From CAVAWX01 sp963642995 (GTDB lineage Bacteria; Actinomycetota; Coriobacteriia; Coriobacteriales; QAMH01): a DNA stretch of 27,209 bases. Positions 15,018 through 21,827 of the stretch are shown piece by piece (the first letter of the stretch is position 1; each line of letters begins with the position of its first letter). The stretch spans positions 1 through 27,209 of the forward strand of contig CAVIIZ010000022.1 of assembly GCA_963642995.1 (NCBI GenBank), given 5' to 3'. Both the position numbers and the translations under genes were made by a program. The notes beneath the pieces are model-generated. The model was not told the DNA's origin, did not search any database, and worked only from the letters and a program-made list of their open reading frames with translations.

Positions 15018-15302
15018 CTAGGCGCGAGCCGTCTGGCGGCGACGGGCTATCTGCTCCTCGGCCTTCTCGGCCACCCACATGTTGATGACGGCGCTGCGCG
15101 ATATGGCCACTCGTTTGGCCTCGCGCTCCGCCTCGTCGACCACCCAGCCGGGAAAGCTGTACGTCGCCTTGCGGACGGCCAAAGACTGCTCCTTGTTGGG
15201 CTGCCGGATAGATCCGGGGATGATGAATTCCGTCATATCGACCTCGCCCGCATCAGCCAACGCGTCGATTTCTTCAGCCGTCAGCGTTTCTGCTCTTGTC
15301 AT
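15018..15302 (-). CDS. brnA: BrnA-type antitoxin
   Basis: The 94-residue protein fits the BrnA antitoxin design. It has an acidic N-terminus (LTAEEIDALADAGEVDMTEFI) that would contact the toxin, then a C-terminal ribbon-helix-helix DNA-binding part (ATYSFPGWVVDEAEREAKRVAISRSAVINMWVAEK). The ATG at 15302 follows AAGGAGAGGTGAG and overlaps the brnT coding end by 29 bp. BrnA is known to neutralise BrnT and to repress the operon. Its assignment rests mostly on the adjacent BrnT and on the RHH pattern; it could be labelled CopG-like. Confidence 0.8.
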   Translation of the reverse strand: MTRAETLTAEEIDALADAGEVDMTEFIIPGSIRQPNKEQSLAVRKATYSFPGWVVDEAEREAKRVAISRSAVINMWVAEKAEEQIARRRQTARA

Positions 15303-15552
15303 ACAAGCTCACCTCTCCTTTGATAGCGCGGCGAACGCTTATGATCCTCGTCGCTTCACCCCGCATCGTGTACACGGCAAACCAAACAGCACCTGCATAC
15401 CGCGCCAGCAAAGCCCGACGGGATTCCTCTTTGCACTGCAAGCCGAACGTGAGCAGATGCGGATCGTCCCATAGAGCCCGGGCTTCCTCGAAGTCGATGC
15501 CGTGCTTCTCGGCATTGCCCTCGCTTTTGGCCGGATCGTACTCGAAATGCAT
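15274..15552 (-). CDS. brnT: BrnT-type toxin (RelE-fold ribonuclease)
   Basis: The 92-residue protein has the BrnT motifs: FEYDPAKSEGNAEKHGIDFEEARALWDDP (residues 3-31), RRALLARYAGAVWFAVYTMRGE and the terminal RIISVRRAIKGEVSLYD. BrnT is a RelE-fold ribonuclease that inhibits translation. I chose the ATG at 15552 because AAGGAG lies 5-9 bp upstream; the in-frame ATG at 15576 would sit on the promoter's transcription start region. The toxin-before-antitoxin order is typical for this family. The -35/-10 pair directly upstream makes this a self-contained module. Base composition is less GC-extreme than in the flanking genes, suggesting acquisition. Confidence 0.88.
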   Translation of the reverse strand: MHFEYDPAKSEGNAEKHGIDFEEARALWDDPHLLTFGLQCKEESRRALLARYAGAVWFAVYTMRGEATRIISVRRAIKGEVSLYDKSRNADG

Positions 15553-15574
15553 GTCCACTCCTTCAATACGGCAC

Positions 15575-15603
15575 ATCTTACCACGCTGTATGTATACGGT
15601 GAA
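15575..15603 (-). promoter_or_regulatory. brnTA promoter
   Basis: On the minus strand TTCACC (-35, 15598-15603) and TAAGAT (-10, 15575-15580) are separated by exactly 17 bp. The start would fall near 15568, about 16 nt before the brnT ATG. The spacer holds GTATACATAC, whose GTATAC core is a palindrome and could be the BrnA operator. Confidence 0.5.
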
Positions 15604-15663
15604 GACCCATTCGATATCGATTTGCTGCTTTCCAGCCGTTTACGCCGGAACTGCGGCGCCGCG

Positions 15664-17865
15664 TCAAGGCGCTTGCAAGTCGAGCGCGGTGTAAAGCTCG
15701 GAGAGGGCGGCGGCGTTGAAGGCGTCGGCGTCGAAGCGCTCGAGAGGACCGAGCCGGCCGGCGGCGAAATCCGCCAAGCCGCCCTCGATGCCGGCGGTCG
15801 AGTTCTCCACGACGCGCCCGAAACCGCCTTCGCGCAAGAACGCGCCCACGCCCGGCATGTCGGTGCAGATGACGGGCTTTCCCAGCGCCAACGCCTCCAT
15901 GACGACCATGGGCATGCCCTCGTAGCGCGAGGCGAGCACGAGCGCGTCGGCATGCGCGAGCAGCGCGTAGGGGTTTGAGAGCGCGCGGATGACGGCGACG
16001 CGTCTCGCATCGAACTGCTCCGCCCGCGCGCGCACCTGCTCGTAAAGCTCGCCGCTCGCGCCGGCCATGACGAGGCGCGCCTTCACCCCGCGGGAGACGA
16101 GCGCGGAAAACGCCTCGAGCAGGCGATCGCAGCCCTTCGACTCGACGAAGCGCCCGAGCCACACGAACAACGGGCCGTCGCCGTCCGCGACCAAGGCCTC
16201 GAGCTCGGCGAAGCTGCACGAGCACTCCTCGTAGTCGTCTTCGGACAGGGGCAGGGCGGCGCGCGCGCGTATGGTGCCCGCGTCGCAGACGTTGTGGACG
16301 GTGAAGACCCGCGTGTCGTCGAGCTTTCCGACGGCGCGACGCAAAGGCTCGCGCAAGTCCTCGTTGACGAGGCAGACGCCGTCGAACTCCGAGCACGCGC
16401 AAGCCAGGCTCCACGCGTCCACATTTCCTGCAGACGCCAGCTCGCGCTCCATGTCGTTGTGGATGAAGACGGCTTTGCGCCCGGCGTGCGCATAGCGCAT
16501 CATCTGCATGAACTCGAAATCGTAGCCGGTGAAGTGCACGAGCACGTCCGGCCGGATCGCGCCCAGCACGCGCCGCGACTCGCGCTCGAAAACAGCGGCG
16601 AGCTTGCGACGCACCCAGGCTCCCTCACGCCGAAATCGCGTGTGAGCCACCCAGGCCAGCATCTCGCCCGCGCGCATGCTGCGCCCCTTTCGAAACCCGA
16701 CCCATTCGATCGAGTCGGGCAGCGAGTTCAGGTAGCCGAGGCCGTCGTAGGCGGCCGCATCCGCGCCGTCTCGGTAGGCGCCCGGCGAGGCGAGCAAGAC
16801 GAAGCGCGCCTTGTCCGCGTCGACGGATGCGAGCAGGTTGCGCAACGAGGTCTCGATGCCGGTCCGCTTCAGGGTATCGCCGTAGAGCACCACGAGCGGC
16901 TTGTCCGCATGCAGGCTCTCCGCCGCAAGCAGCGTCACATCGCACGCCCCTCCGCCGGCGGCCAGCACCGCGACACGGGCGGAAAAGGAACGCCGCCGCC
17001 ACTCGGCACCGTCATTCGCGAAAACGGCAGATTCGGGCAAGACCTCGCCGCCCTCGTCCCAAAGCCGCAAAGCATCCCAATCCCCGCTCGAAGCGCTGCC
17101 AAACGTCCTGCCGCCATCTTCAAAGGAAGCGCGAAACGCCGCGCAAACCGCATCCACCCGGTTCTCGTCGTGCTCCTGCGGCAGCACATAGGTCCCCCGG
17201 TACAGGCGCCCCACCATCGTGTTCTTCACCAGGCAGCACATGCTGCGCAGATCCGGGCACGCGACCCAATCGGCGGCAAGGAGCACCTGCTGCACATGGG
17301 ACAAGGCGTCGCAGTCGGCTACCGCGTGACGGTCGAGGCGTGCCGGGCGCCGCATGTCCGGCACGCACAGGAGGCGCTGGCCCGAACGCTTTGCGAAGAA
17401 GAAGGGAAACGAGCTCTCGTCGCCCACGAGCAGCGCGGCGCTTGCCAGAACACGCATGTAGCGGCGGCTGCGACGGCGCAGCCACACGACCGCGTCCCCG
17501 CGCCCGGCCTCGCGCAAACGCTCGCGCAGCCCATGCGCGCCCCCGTCGTCGGAGGCGATGCAGAGGCGCAAGCCCGTCGTCTGCGCATATCCCGCAAGGG
17601 CGAGGGCGACCCCCGAAAGCAAGCTGGCAGACCCGTCCCCCACCCGCGCCCGACCGCCCGGCGCGGGCGCGCAGGCCTCCGACGGCGCGCCCCCCAGATC
17701 GACCAGCACGGCGCCGGCGTCAATGGGGCACACGTCGAGATAGCGCGCGTAAGAGAACTGGAGAAAACCCCATTCGCCTGCACCGAGACGGGCTTTCACC
17801 CGCGCGGCGGCCGATCGGGCGGGCGTCCCCGCAGCTCCGCCTTTCACACGTCCCGGTGCCCGCAT
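15664..17865 (-). CDS. fusion of a TagB/TagF-like domain and a GT4 glycosyltransferase
   Basis: The protein has about 733 residues. The N-terminal part (about 1-250) resembles the acceptor half of CDP-glycerol glycerophosphotransferases, with SFPFFFAKRSGQRLLCVPDMRRP, where these enzymes usually have a W-H-G-T stretch, and ADWVACPDLRS; that part looks degenerate. From about 270 a GT-B N-domain begins (TLKRTGIETSLRNLLASVD, IRPDVLVHFTGYDFEFMQMM, VFIHNDMERELAS). The GT4 C-domain (about 555-715) has FVWLGRFVESKGCDRLLEAF, MAGASGE, LSNPYALLAHADALVLAS and the nucleotide-sugar ExxxxE motif EGMPMVVMEALALGKPVI. It probably adds a sugar to a polymer on the inner membrane face. The ATG at 17865 is 7 bp past the preceding gene's stop; a GTG at 17847 is an alternative. 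Confidence 0.82.
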   Translation of the reverse strand: MRAPGRVKGGAAGTPARSAAARVKARLGAGEWGFLQFSYARYLDVCPIDAGAVLVDLGGAPSEACAPAPGGRARVGDGSASLLSGVALALAGYAQTTGLRLCIASDDGGAHGLRERLREAGRGDAVVWLRRRSRRYMRVLASAALLVGDESSFPFFFAKRSGQRLLCVPDMRRPARLDRHAVADCDALSHVQQVLLAADWVACPDLRSMCCLVKNTMVGRLYRGTYVLPQEHDENRVDAVCAAFRASFEDGGRTFGSASSGDWDALRLWDEGGEVLPESAVFANDGAEWRRRSFSARVAVLAAGGGACDVTLLAAESLHADKPLVVLYGDTLKRTGIETSLRNLLASVDADKARFVLLASPGAYRDGADAAAYDGLGYLNSLPDSIEWVGFRKGRSMRAGEMLAWVAHTRFRREGAWVRRKLAAVFERESRRVLGAIRPDVLVHFTGYDFEFMQMMRYAHAGRKAVFIHNDMERELASAGNVDAWSLACACSEFDGVCLVNEDLREPLRRAVGKLDDTRVFTVHNVCDAGTIRARAALPLSEDDYEECSCSFAELEALVADGDGPLFVWLGRFVESKGCDRLLEAFSALVSRGVKARLVMAGASGELYEQVRARAEQFDARRVAVIRALSNPYALLAHADALVLASRYEGMPMVVMEALALGKPVICTDMPGVGAFLREGGFGRVVENSTAGIEGGLADFAAGRLGPLERFDADAFNAAALSELYTALDLQAP

Positions 17866-17872
17866 CGCGCGC

Positions 17873-18730
17873 CTAGCGCCCGGTGCCCCGGAAGACGACC
17901 TTGAACGTGGAGAAGAAGATGGAGAAGTCCAGGGAAAGGCGCGCATGGCGCACGTAGTAGAGCTCGAGCTTCTGGCGCCCGCCGTCCTCGTAGACGGCCT
18001 CGTTGCGGCTGTGCACTTGCCACCAGCCAGTGATGCCCGGCTTCAAGCTGAGGAACTCGGGCGCGTCGGCGCCGTAGTGGCGCAGCTCGGCGTCCACAAC
18101 GGGGCGCACGCCGATGGTGGACATCTGGCCTGCGAAGACGTTTACGAACTGCGGCAGCTCGTCGAGGCTCGTGCGGCGCAGGAACGCGCCCAGCTTGGTG
18201 ACGCGCGGGTCGTTTCTCACCTTGCGCTCGCGTTCCCACTGCAAGATCTGGTCGGCGTCGAGATACTTCTCCACGTCCTCGGCGTCTGCCACCATGGTGC
18301 GGAACTTGAACATGCGAAACGGTTTTCCACGCAGGCCGAGGCGCTGCTGGGTGAAGATAGGCGAGCCTCCCATGGTCGCCGCGATGACGATGCACAGGAT
18401 GCACGCGGGGATGAAGGCGACGACGATGACGACGGCGCTGAACACGAGGTCGATGGCGCGCTTGGCGAAACGGTAGGCGAGACGCTGCGAGGAGCAGGGG
18501 GCGGCAGACGGCACCGCCGCGCACGCCTCCTCGAGCCTTTCCAGCGTCGCGGGCGCATCGCCTGCGACACGTCCGTCGCATGCCGCCGGCGCGCCACATG
18601 CCGCCGCTGCGGCGTATGTCGAGTTCGTATCCAAGAAAACCCAGCGTCCGGGTGCGCTTCGCCCGGATCTCCCGTCCCCTCTTCGCCTTTTTGCCAAAGG
18701 ATGCGAGTATCGCACATGAAAGCCCCGCAT
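17873..18730 (-). CDS. polyprenyl-phosphate sugar-phosphate transferase
   Basis: The protein has about 285 residues (start uncertain). The WbaP/PglC-type catalytic region is intact: AKRAIDLVFS, one membrane segment (AVVIVVAFIPACILCIVIAA), GSPIFTQQRLGLRGKPFRMFKFRTM, FLRRTSLDELPQFVNVFAGQMSTIGVRPV and KPGITGWWQVHSRNE. These enzymes move a sugar-1-phosphate from a nucleotide sugar to undecaprenyl phosphate, starting a lipid-linked glycan. The usual four extra N-terminal membrane helices are missing. Instead there are about 75 residues of Arg-, Ala- and Cys-rich low-complexity sequence. The ATG at 18730 has no ribosome site. An in-frame TTG at 18751 and GTG or TTG codons further in are alternatives, and a promoter-like pair at 18706-18735 would argue for a later start. 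Confidence 0.88.
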   Translation of the reverse strand: MRGFHVRYSHPLAKRRRGDGRSGRSAPGRWVFLDTNSTYAAAAACGAPAACDGRVAGDAPATLERLEEACAAVPSAAPCSSQRLAYRFAKRAIDLVFSAVVIVVAFIPACILCIVIAATMGGSPIFTQQRLGLRGKPFRMFKFRTMVADAEDVEKYLDADQILQWERERKVRNDPRVTKLGAFLRRTSLDELPQFVNVFAGQMSTIGVRPVVDAELRHYGADAPEFLSLKPGITGWWQVHSRNEAVYEDGGRQKLELYYVRHARLSLDFSIFFSTFKVVFRGTGR

Positions 18731-18735
18731 GTCAC
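18706..18735 (-). promoter_or_regulatory. possible promoter for the sugar-transferase gene
   Basis: On the minus strand GTGACA (-35, 18730-18735) and GATACT (-10, 18706-18711, extended by TGC) are 18 bp apart. It overlaps the annotated start region; if it is real, translation begins further downstream than 18730. Confidence 0.3.
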
Positions 18736-18790
18736 TATGCGAAAGGCGCAAACAAGCAAATCACCACAAGGGGGAAAGAGCGGGTTTTCC

Positions 18791-19714
18791 TCACGCGCCG
18801 CCGTGCGCCCCCAAGTCGAAGGCGTAGACCACGTGGGTCTCCCGCCGCCCGGGGGGAGGCGGCGTCATGTAGTCCGGGCCGTAGAGGTTTTCAAGATAGG
18901 CATGCGCATCGCGCGGGACGAAAGCTGCGACACCGGAGAAACCGGCGGCAGCCGCGGGGAAGAACGCGTCGCGGCGGTAGGTCTCCTTGAAGTAGTGCCC
19001 GCGCCCGACGGGAAAGGCGATGAAGGTGGAGGCATCGTTCTTGCAGCGCCCGTTCCAGGCATCCCACACACGCGTCCACTTTTCCGCCGACCAAAACGAG
19101 AGCGCGCGTCCGATGGCGATCTTGCGCTTGAAGGTGCGCGTTGCAGCCGCGTCTCCCGCCGCGAGCGAGAGAAACGAGTCCGCATAAGCCGCGAAGCGCC
19201 GGCACGAGTAGGCCAGCCCGAGCGCCATCGAGACCAGGCCGTGCAGGCGGCGGGCAAGCGCGCCGTCGGGGACGTTTTCCGCAAAGAAGACGTCCACATA
19301 GGCGCCGCATGCCCCATCGGGCAAATCGACGTCCTCGCGGCTGCGCACGAGCGTGCCCGTCATGCGTATTCTGGGAAAGGCGAGCGTGCATCCCGGCGTG
19401 TTGTCCGCCGTCTGGATGTAGTACTTGTCGCCGAAAGTCCCGCGCAAGGCCTCGGCAAAGCGGGCGAAGTCGGTGCGCGGCATGTTCAGGTCCATGTCGT
19501 CGTCCCAGGGAATGAAACCGCCATGCCGCACAGCGCCCAGACAGCTGCCGCCGCCGAGCGTGTACGCTATGCCGTTTTCACGGCACACCGCGTCGATGTC
19601 GGAGAGCATCCCCGCAAGCACGCGCTGCAACGCGGCAAGCCGCTCTCCCGACAGCTCGATGTTGCCGCCGTCTTTTGCCATGTGCTTGAAGGTCTCGACC
19701 GTGGAAAACTTCAT
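18791..19714 (-). CDS. LicD-family phosphotransferase
   Basis: The 307-residue protein has the LicD core: AVCRENGIAYTLGGGSCLGAVRHGGFIPWDDDMDLNMPRTDF (about 42-83), with the catalytic DDDxD aspartates, then FPRIRMTGT and AYVDVFFAENVPD. The C-terminal half contains YFKETYRRDAFFP and YLENLYGPDYMTPPP, as in LicD proteins. Known LicD enzymes move phosphocholine or related phosphodiesters from a CDP donor to teichoic acid or surface glycan. The substrate here is not shown; no choline uptake or CDP-choline gene is present in the window. It starts 11 bp after the DUF5722 gene with a weak ribosome site, so coupled translation is likely. Confidence 0.9.
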   Translation of the reverse strand: MKFSTVETFKHMAKDGGNIELSGERLAALQRVLAGMLSDIDAVCRENGIAYTLGGGSCLGAVRHGGFIPWDDDMDLNMPRTDFARFAEALRGTFGDKYYIQTADNTPGCTLAFPRIRMTGTLVRSREDVDLPDGACGAYVDVFFAENVPDGALARRLHGLVSMALGLAYSCRRFAAYADSFLSLAAGDAAATRTFKRKIAIGRALSFWSAEKWTRVWDAWNGRCKNDASTFIAFPVGRGHYFKETYRRDAFFPAAAAGFSGVAAFVPRDAHAYLENLYGPDYMTPPPPGRRETHVVYAFDLGAHGGA

Positions 19715-19725
19715 GCGGGCGCACG

Positions 19726-21672
19726 TTACAGGTCTGCCCGACGCGACGTGATGCCCCAGGCGCGCCAGGCGCTTTTCCAGTCGAATCTACCGCCGGCAAT
19801 GTCGAGCAAGTCCTCGTAGGAGGAAATCGCCCCGTTTTCCGTGCTGTAGGTCTGCCCGTCTTTCTCGTAGCCCAGGTACTTCAGGTACTTGTCCGCATAC
19901 TCGAAGCTCTTGTTCGTGTCGATGTATTTCCACACGTCATAGGACGGGCGCTTCGTCTTCGCGTCTTTTTCCAAAAGCCCCGGCTGCTCGGTGCTGTCCT
20001 CGCCGCGCCCGTATCCGGTGAGAGGCCAGTACTCGATGGATTTCACACAGGACAGCAGCGCGCAGCGGTAGTACATCCACGCGACGTAGCCCGCCTGCCG
20101 GCCAAGCTCCTCCTCGCTGCGTCCTTCGGCAGAAGCCGCAATTTCGGTCAAGCGCACCGTGCGGACTTGGCCGTTGCAGAGAGCCCGAGACTGCTCGAGG
20201 TAGGTTTCCACGACCTCGATGTTCAAAGGCCCTATATGCGCGCTCGTCTCGACATCGGCGCTCGCACCGCCCTCGCGGAAATTCTTCAGCTCCCAATAGA
20301 ACATGTCCGAACCGGAAATGCCGTTGTTGGCGTACGGGTGCAACGCCAGGCCCCAATCGTAGTCGCCGCGCGCCGTCTCGTGCGCGAACAGCCAGTCAAG
20401 CTGGTCTTTGGGGGCATAGCTATCGAAACCGTAGTCGTGTTCCGCCAGGTTGACGCTTTTCGCATAGGATTCCGCCCATTGGTTGGTAAACGATACGCTG
20501 ACCGTCATGTTGGCGTTGTGCTTCTTCACCGCGAGGTTGCCCAAGCGCATGGTGCGCGCGATCTCTTCCATGTAGGAGTCCAGCGGCAAGGTCTCGTAGA
20601 CGGTGCGCCCGTCGGCGTCCACATGCCATGACGCGATGTGCTGCCAGGCGAACGCCCAGTCGATCTCGTTGCCGATGACGAAATTGTGCACGAGGCCGTG
20701 CGCCTCGTCTTGCGACCAACGTTGCGCCAAGAACTCCAAGGCCGCGAGGAAATATTTCTTTCCGGCATCGGTGGCCGTGTTGTAGCCCAGGCACTCGCCC
20801 GACCAGAAGTCGCCCACCGGCGGCAGCCCCTCCTCGCCCACGTAGCTCAGAGCCTGCGGATACGTGCTCCAATCGCCGTGCTCCTTGTAGCACAGCAAGA
20901 TGACCTGCACGTTTATCTTCTTCTTGGTGTAGGCCTTCACGATGTCGTCGTATTTCTTCAACCCCGCGTTCGAGAAGCGGTATCGGGTGCCCTCGTAGGT
21001 GAAGGCGGTCGTGTCTTCGTGGAGGGCCGCGTCCACGGGCGTGCCGTCGGCGTTCTCGTTTTTCACCAACATGGCGCCCAGGTCGACCGTGACGTTGGTC
21101 CAACCGCAGCCGAGGTCTGCCATTATGTTCGCCGAGCTCGCCTTTGTCCTGCCGTGCGTGTTCGCGCCGCCCTTCTTCGTCTGGGTGGAAAACGTGACGG
21201 CCGCATCGGAGGCGTCGACGCCCGTGGCGTAGTACGGGCCTGCCAGCACCCGGTCGTCTTGCACGACGTAGTACTTGCTGTAGAGGTAGTCGTGCCCGTC
21301 GCCGCTCTTGCGCGGCGCGTGGAGGACCTGCGTCGTGCCGCATGCGTAGTCGCCCACGGACTGGCCGGCCGAACCGCTTGCCACGACGCCTTTCAGCGGG
21401 TCGTCGTCGTGGTAGGCGTTGGCCTCGTAGCGCAGCACCTGCGCCGTGCCCGAGGCGCCCACGTTGCGTATGGTCAAATCGATGGCGTCGTCGTGGGCGG
21501 TGACCACCACGGCGTCTGCCGGCTGCCCGAAGCCGCCCTGCGCATCTTGCAGGCCCGCCGCGAGAAGGCAGGCGCAAACGATGGCGAGCGCCGCCACGGC
21601 GCAAACGACCGCGGCCGCCACGGCGCGCCCATGCGTCTTCACGTGCTTGGTGTCGATGAGCATCTCGTCCAT
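19726..21672 (-). CDS. membrane-anchored DUF5722 glycoside-hydrolase-like protein
   Basis: The 648-residue protein has an N-terminal membrane segment (about 17-40, AVVCAVAALAIVCACLLAAG) and no clear cleavage site, so it is probably anchored with the rest outside. A beta-rich region (about 50-165) is followed by a TIM-barrel-like domain. VHNFVIGNEIDWAFAW (329-343) puts a Glu after Asn, and TVRLTEIAAS (E510) offers a second Glu, the acid/base and nucleophile pattern of clan-A glycosidases. Other conserved pieces include GWTNVTVDLGAML and ALHPYAN. It matches my recollection of DUF5722 proteins. It would cut or remodel the polymer made by neighbouring genes. The start at 21672 has no strong ribosome site; an in-frame ATG at 21663 is possible. 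Confidence 0.8.
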   Translation of the reverse strand: MDEMLIDTKHVKTHGRAVAAAVVCAVAALAIVCACLLAAGLQDAQGGFGQPADAVVVTAHDDAIDLTIRNVGASGTAQVLRYEANAYHDDDPLKGVVASGSAGQSVGDYACGTTQVLHAPRKSGDGHDYLYSKYYVVQDDRVLAGPYYATGVDASDAAVTFSTQTKKGGANTHGRTKASSANIMADLGCGWTNVTVDLGAMLVKNENADGTPVDAALHEDTTAFTYEGTRYRFSNAGLKKYDDIVKAYTKKKINVQVILLCYKEHGDWSTYPQALSYVGEEGLPPVGDFWSGECLGYNTATDAGKKYFLAALEFLAQRWSQDEAHGLVHNFVIGNEIDWAFAWQHIASWHVDADGRTVYETLPLDSYMEEIARTMRLGNLAVKKHNANMTVSVSFTNQWAESYAKSVNLAEHDYGFDSYAPKDQLDWLFAHETARGDYDWGLALHPYANNGISGSDMFYWELKNFREGGASADVETSAHIGPLNIEVVETYLEQSRALCNGQVRTVRLTEIAASAEGRSEEELGRQAGYVAWMYYRCALLSCVKSIEYWPLTGYGRGEDSTEQPGLLEKDAKTKRPSYDVWKYIDTNKSFEYADKYLKYLGYEKDGQTYSTENGAISSYEDLLDIAGGRFDWKSAWRAWGITSRRADL

Positions 21673-21745
21673 TGTCTAGAAGATTATCCCCCATCGGCCG
21701 CACTTTGCGAAAAACCCCACGTTTTCGCCATGCCCTTTCAAATTC

Positions 21746-21776
21746 GCATGCCGCGCTCGCATACGGTCCGGCATGC
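21746..21776 (-). repeat. inverted repeat between the DUF4012 and DUF5722 genes
   Basis: A perfect 8-bp inverted repeat (GCATGCCG at 21746-21753, CGGCATGC at 21769-21776) with a 15-nt loop lies in the 155-bp spacer. It may terminate or attenuate the DUF4012 transcript, though no T-tract follows. Confidence 0.4.
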
Positions 21777-21827
21777 GGAGCCGATCGAGGCACGCGGCGT
21801 GCAGGGCATGCGGCACGTCGTCGAAGC

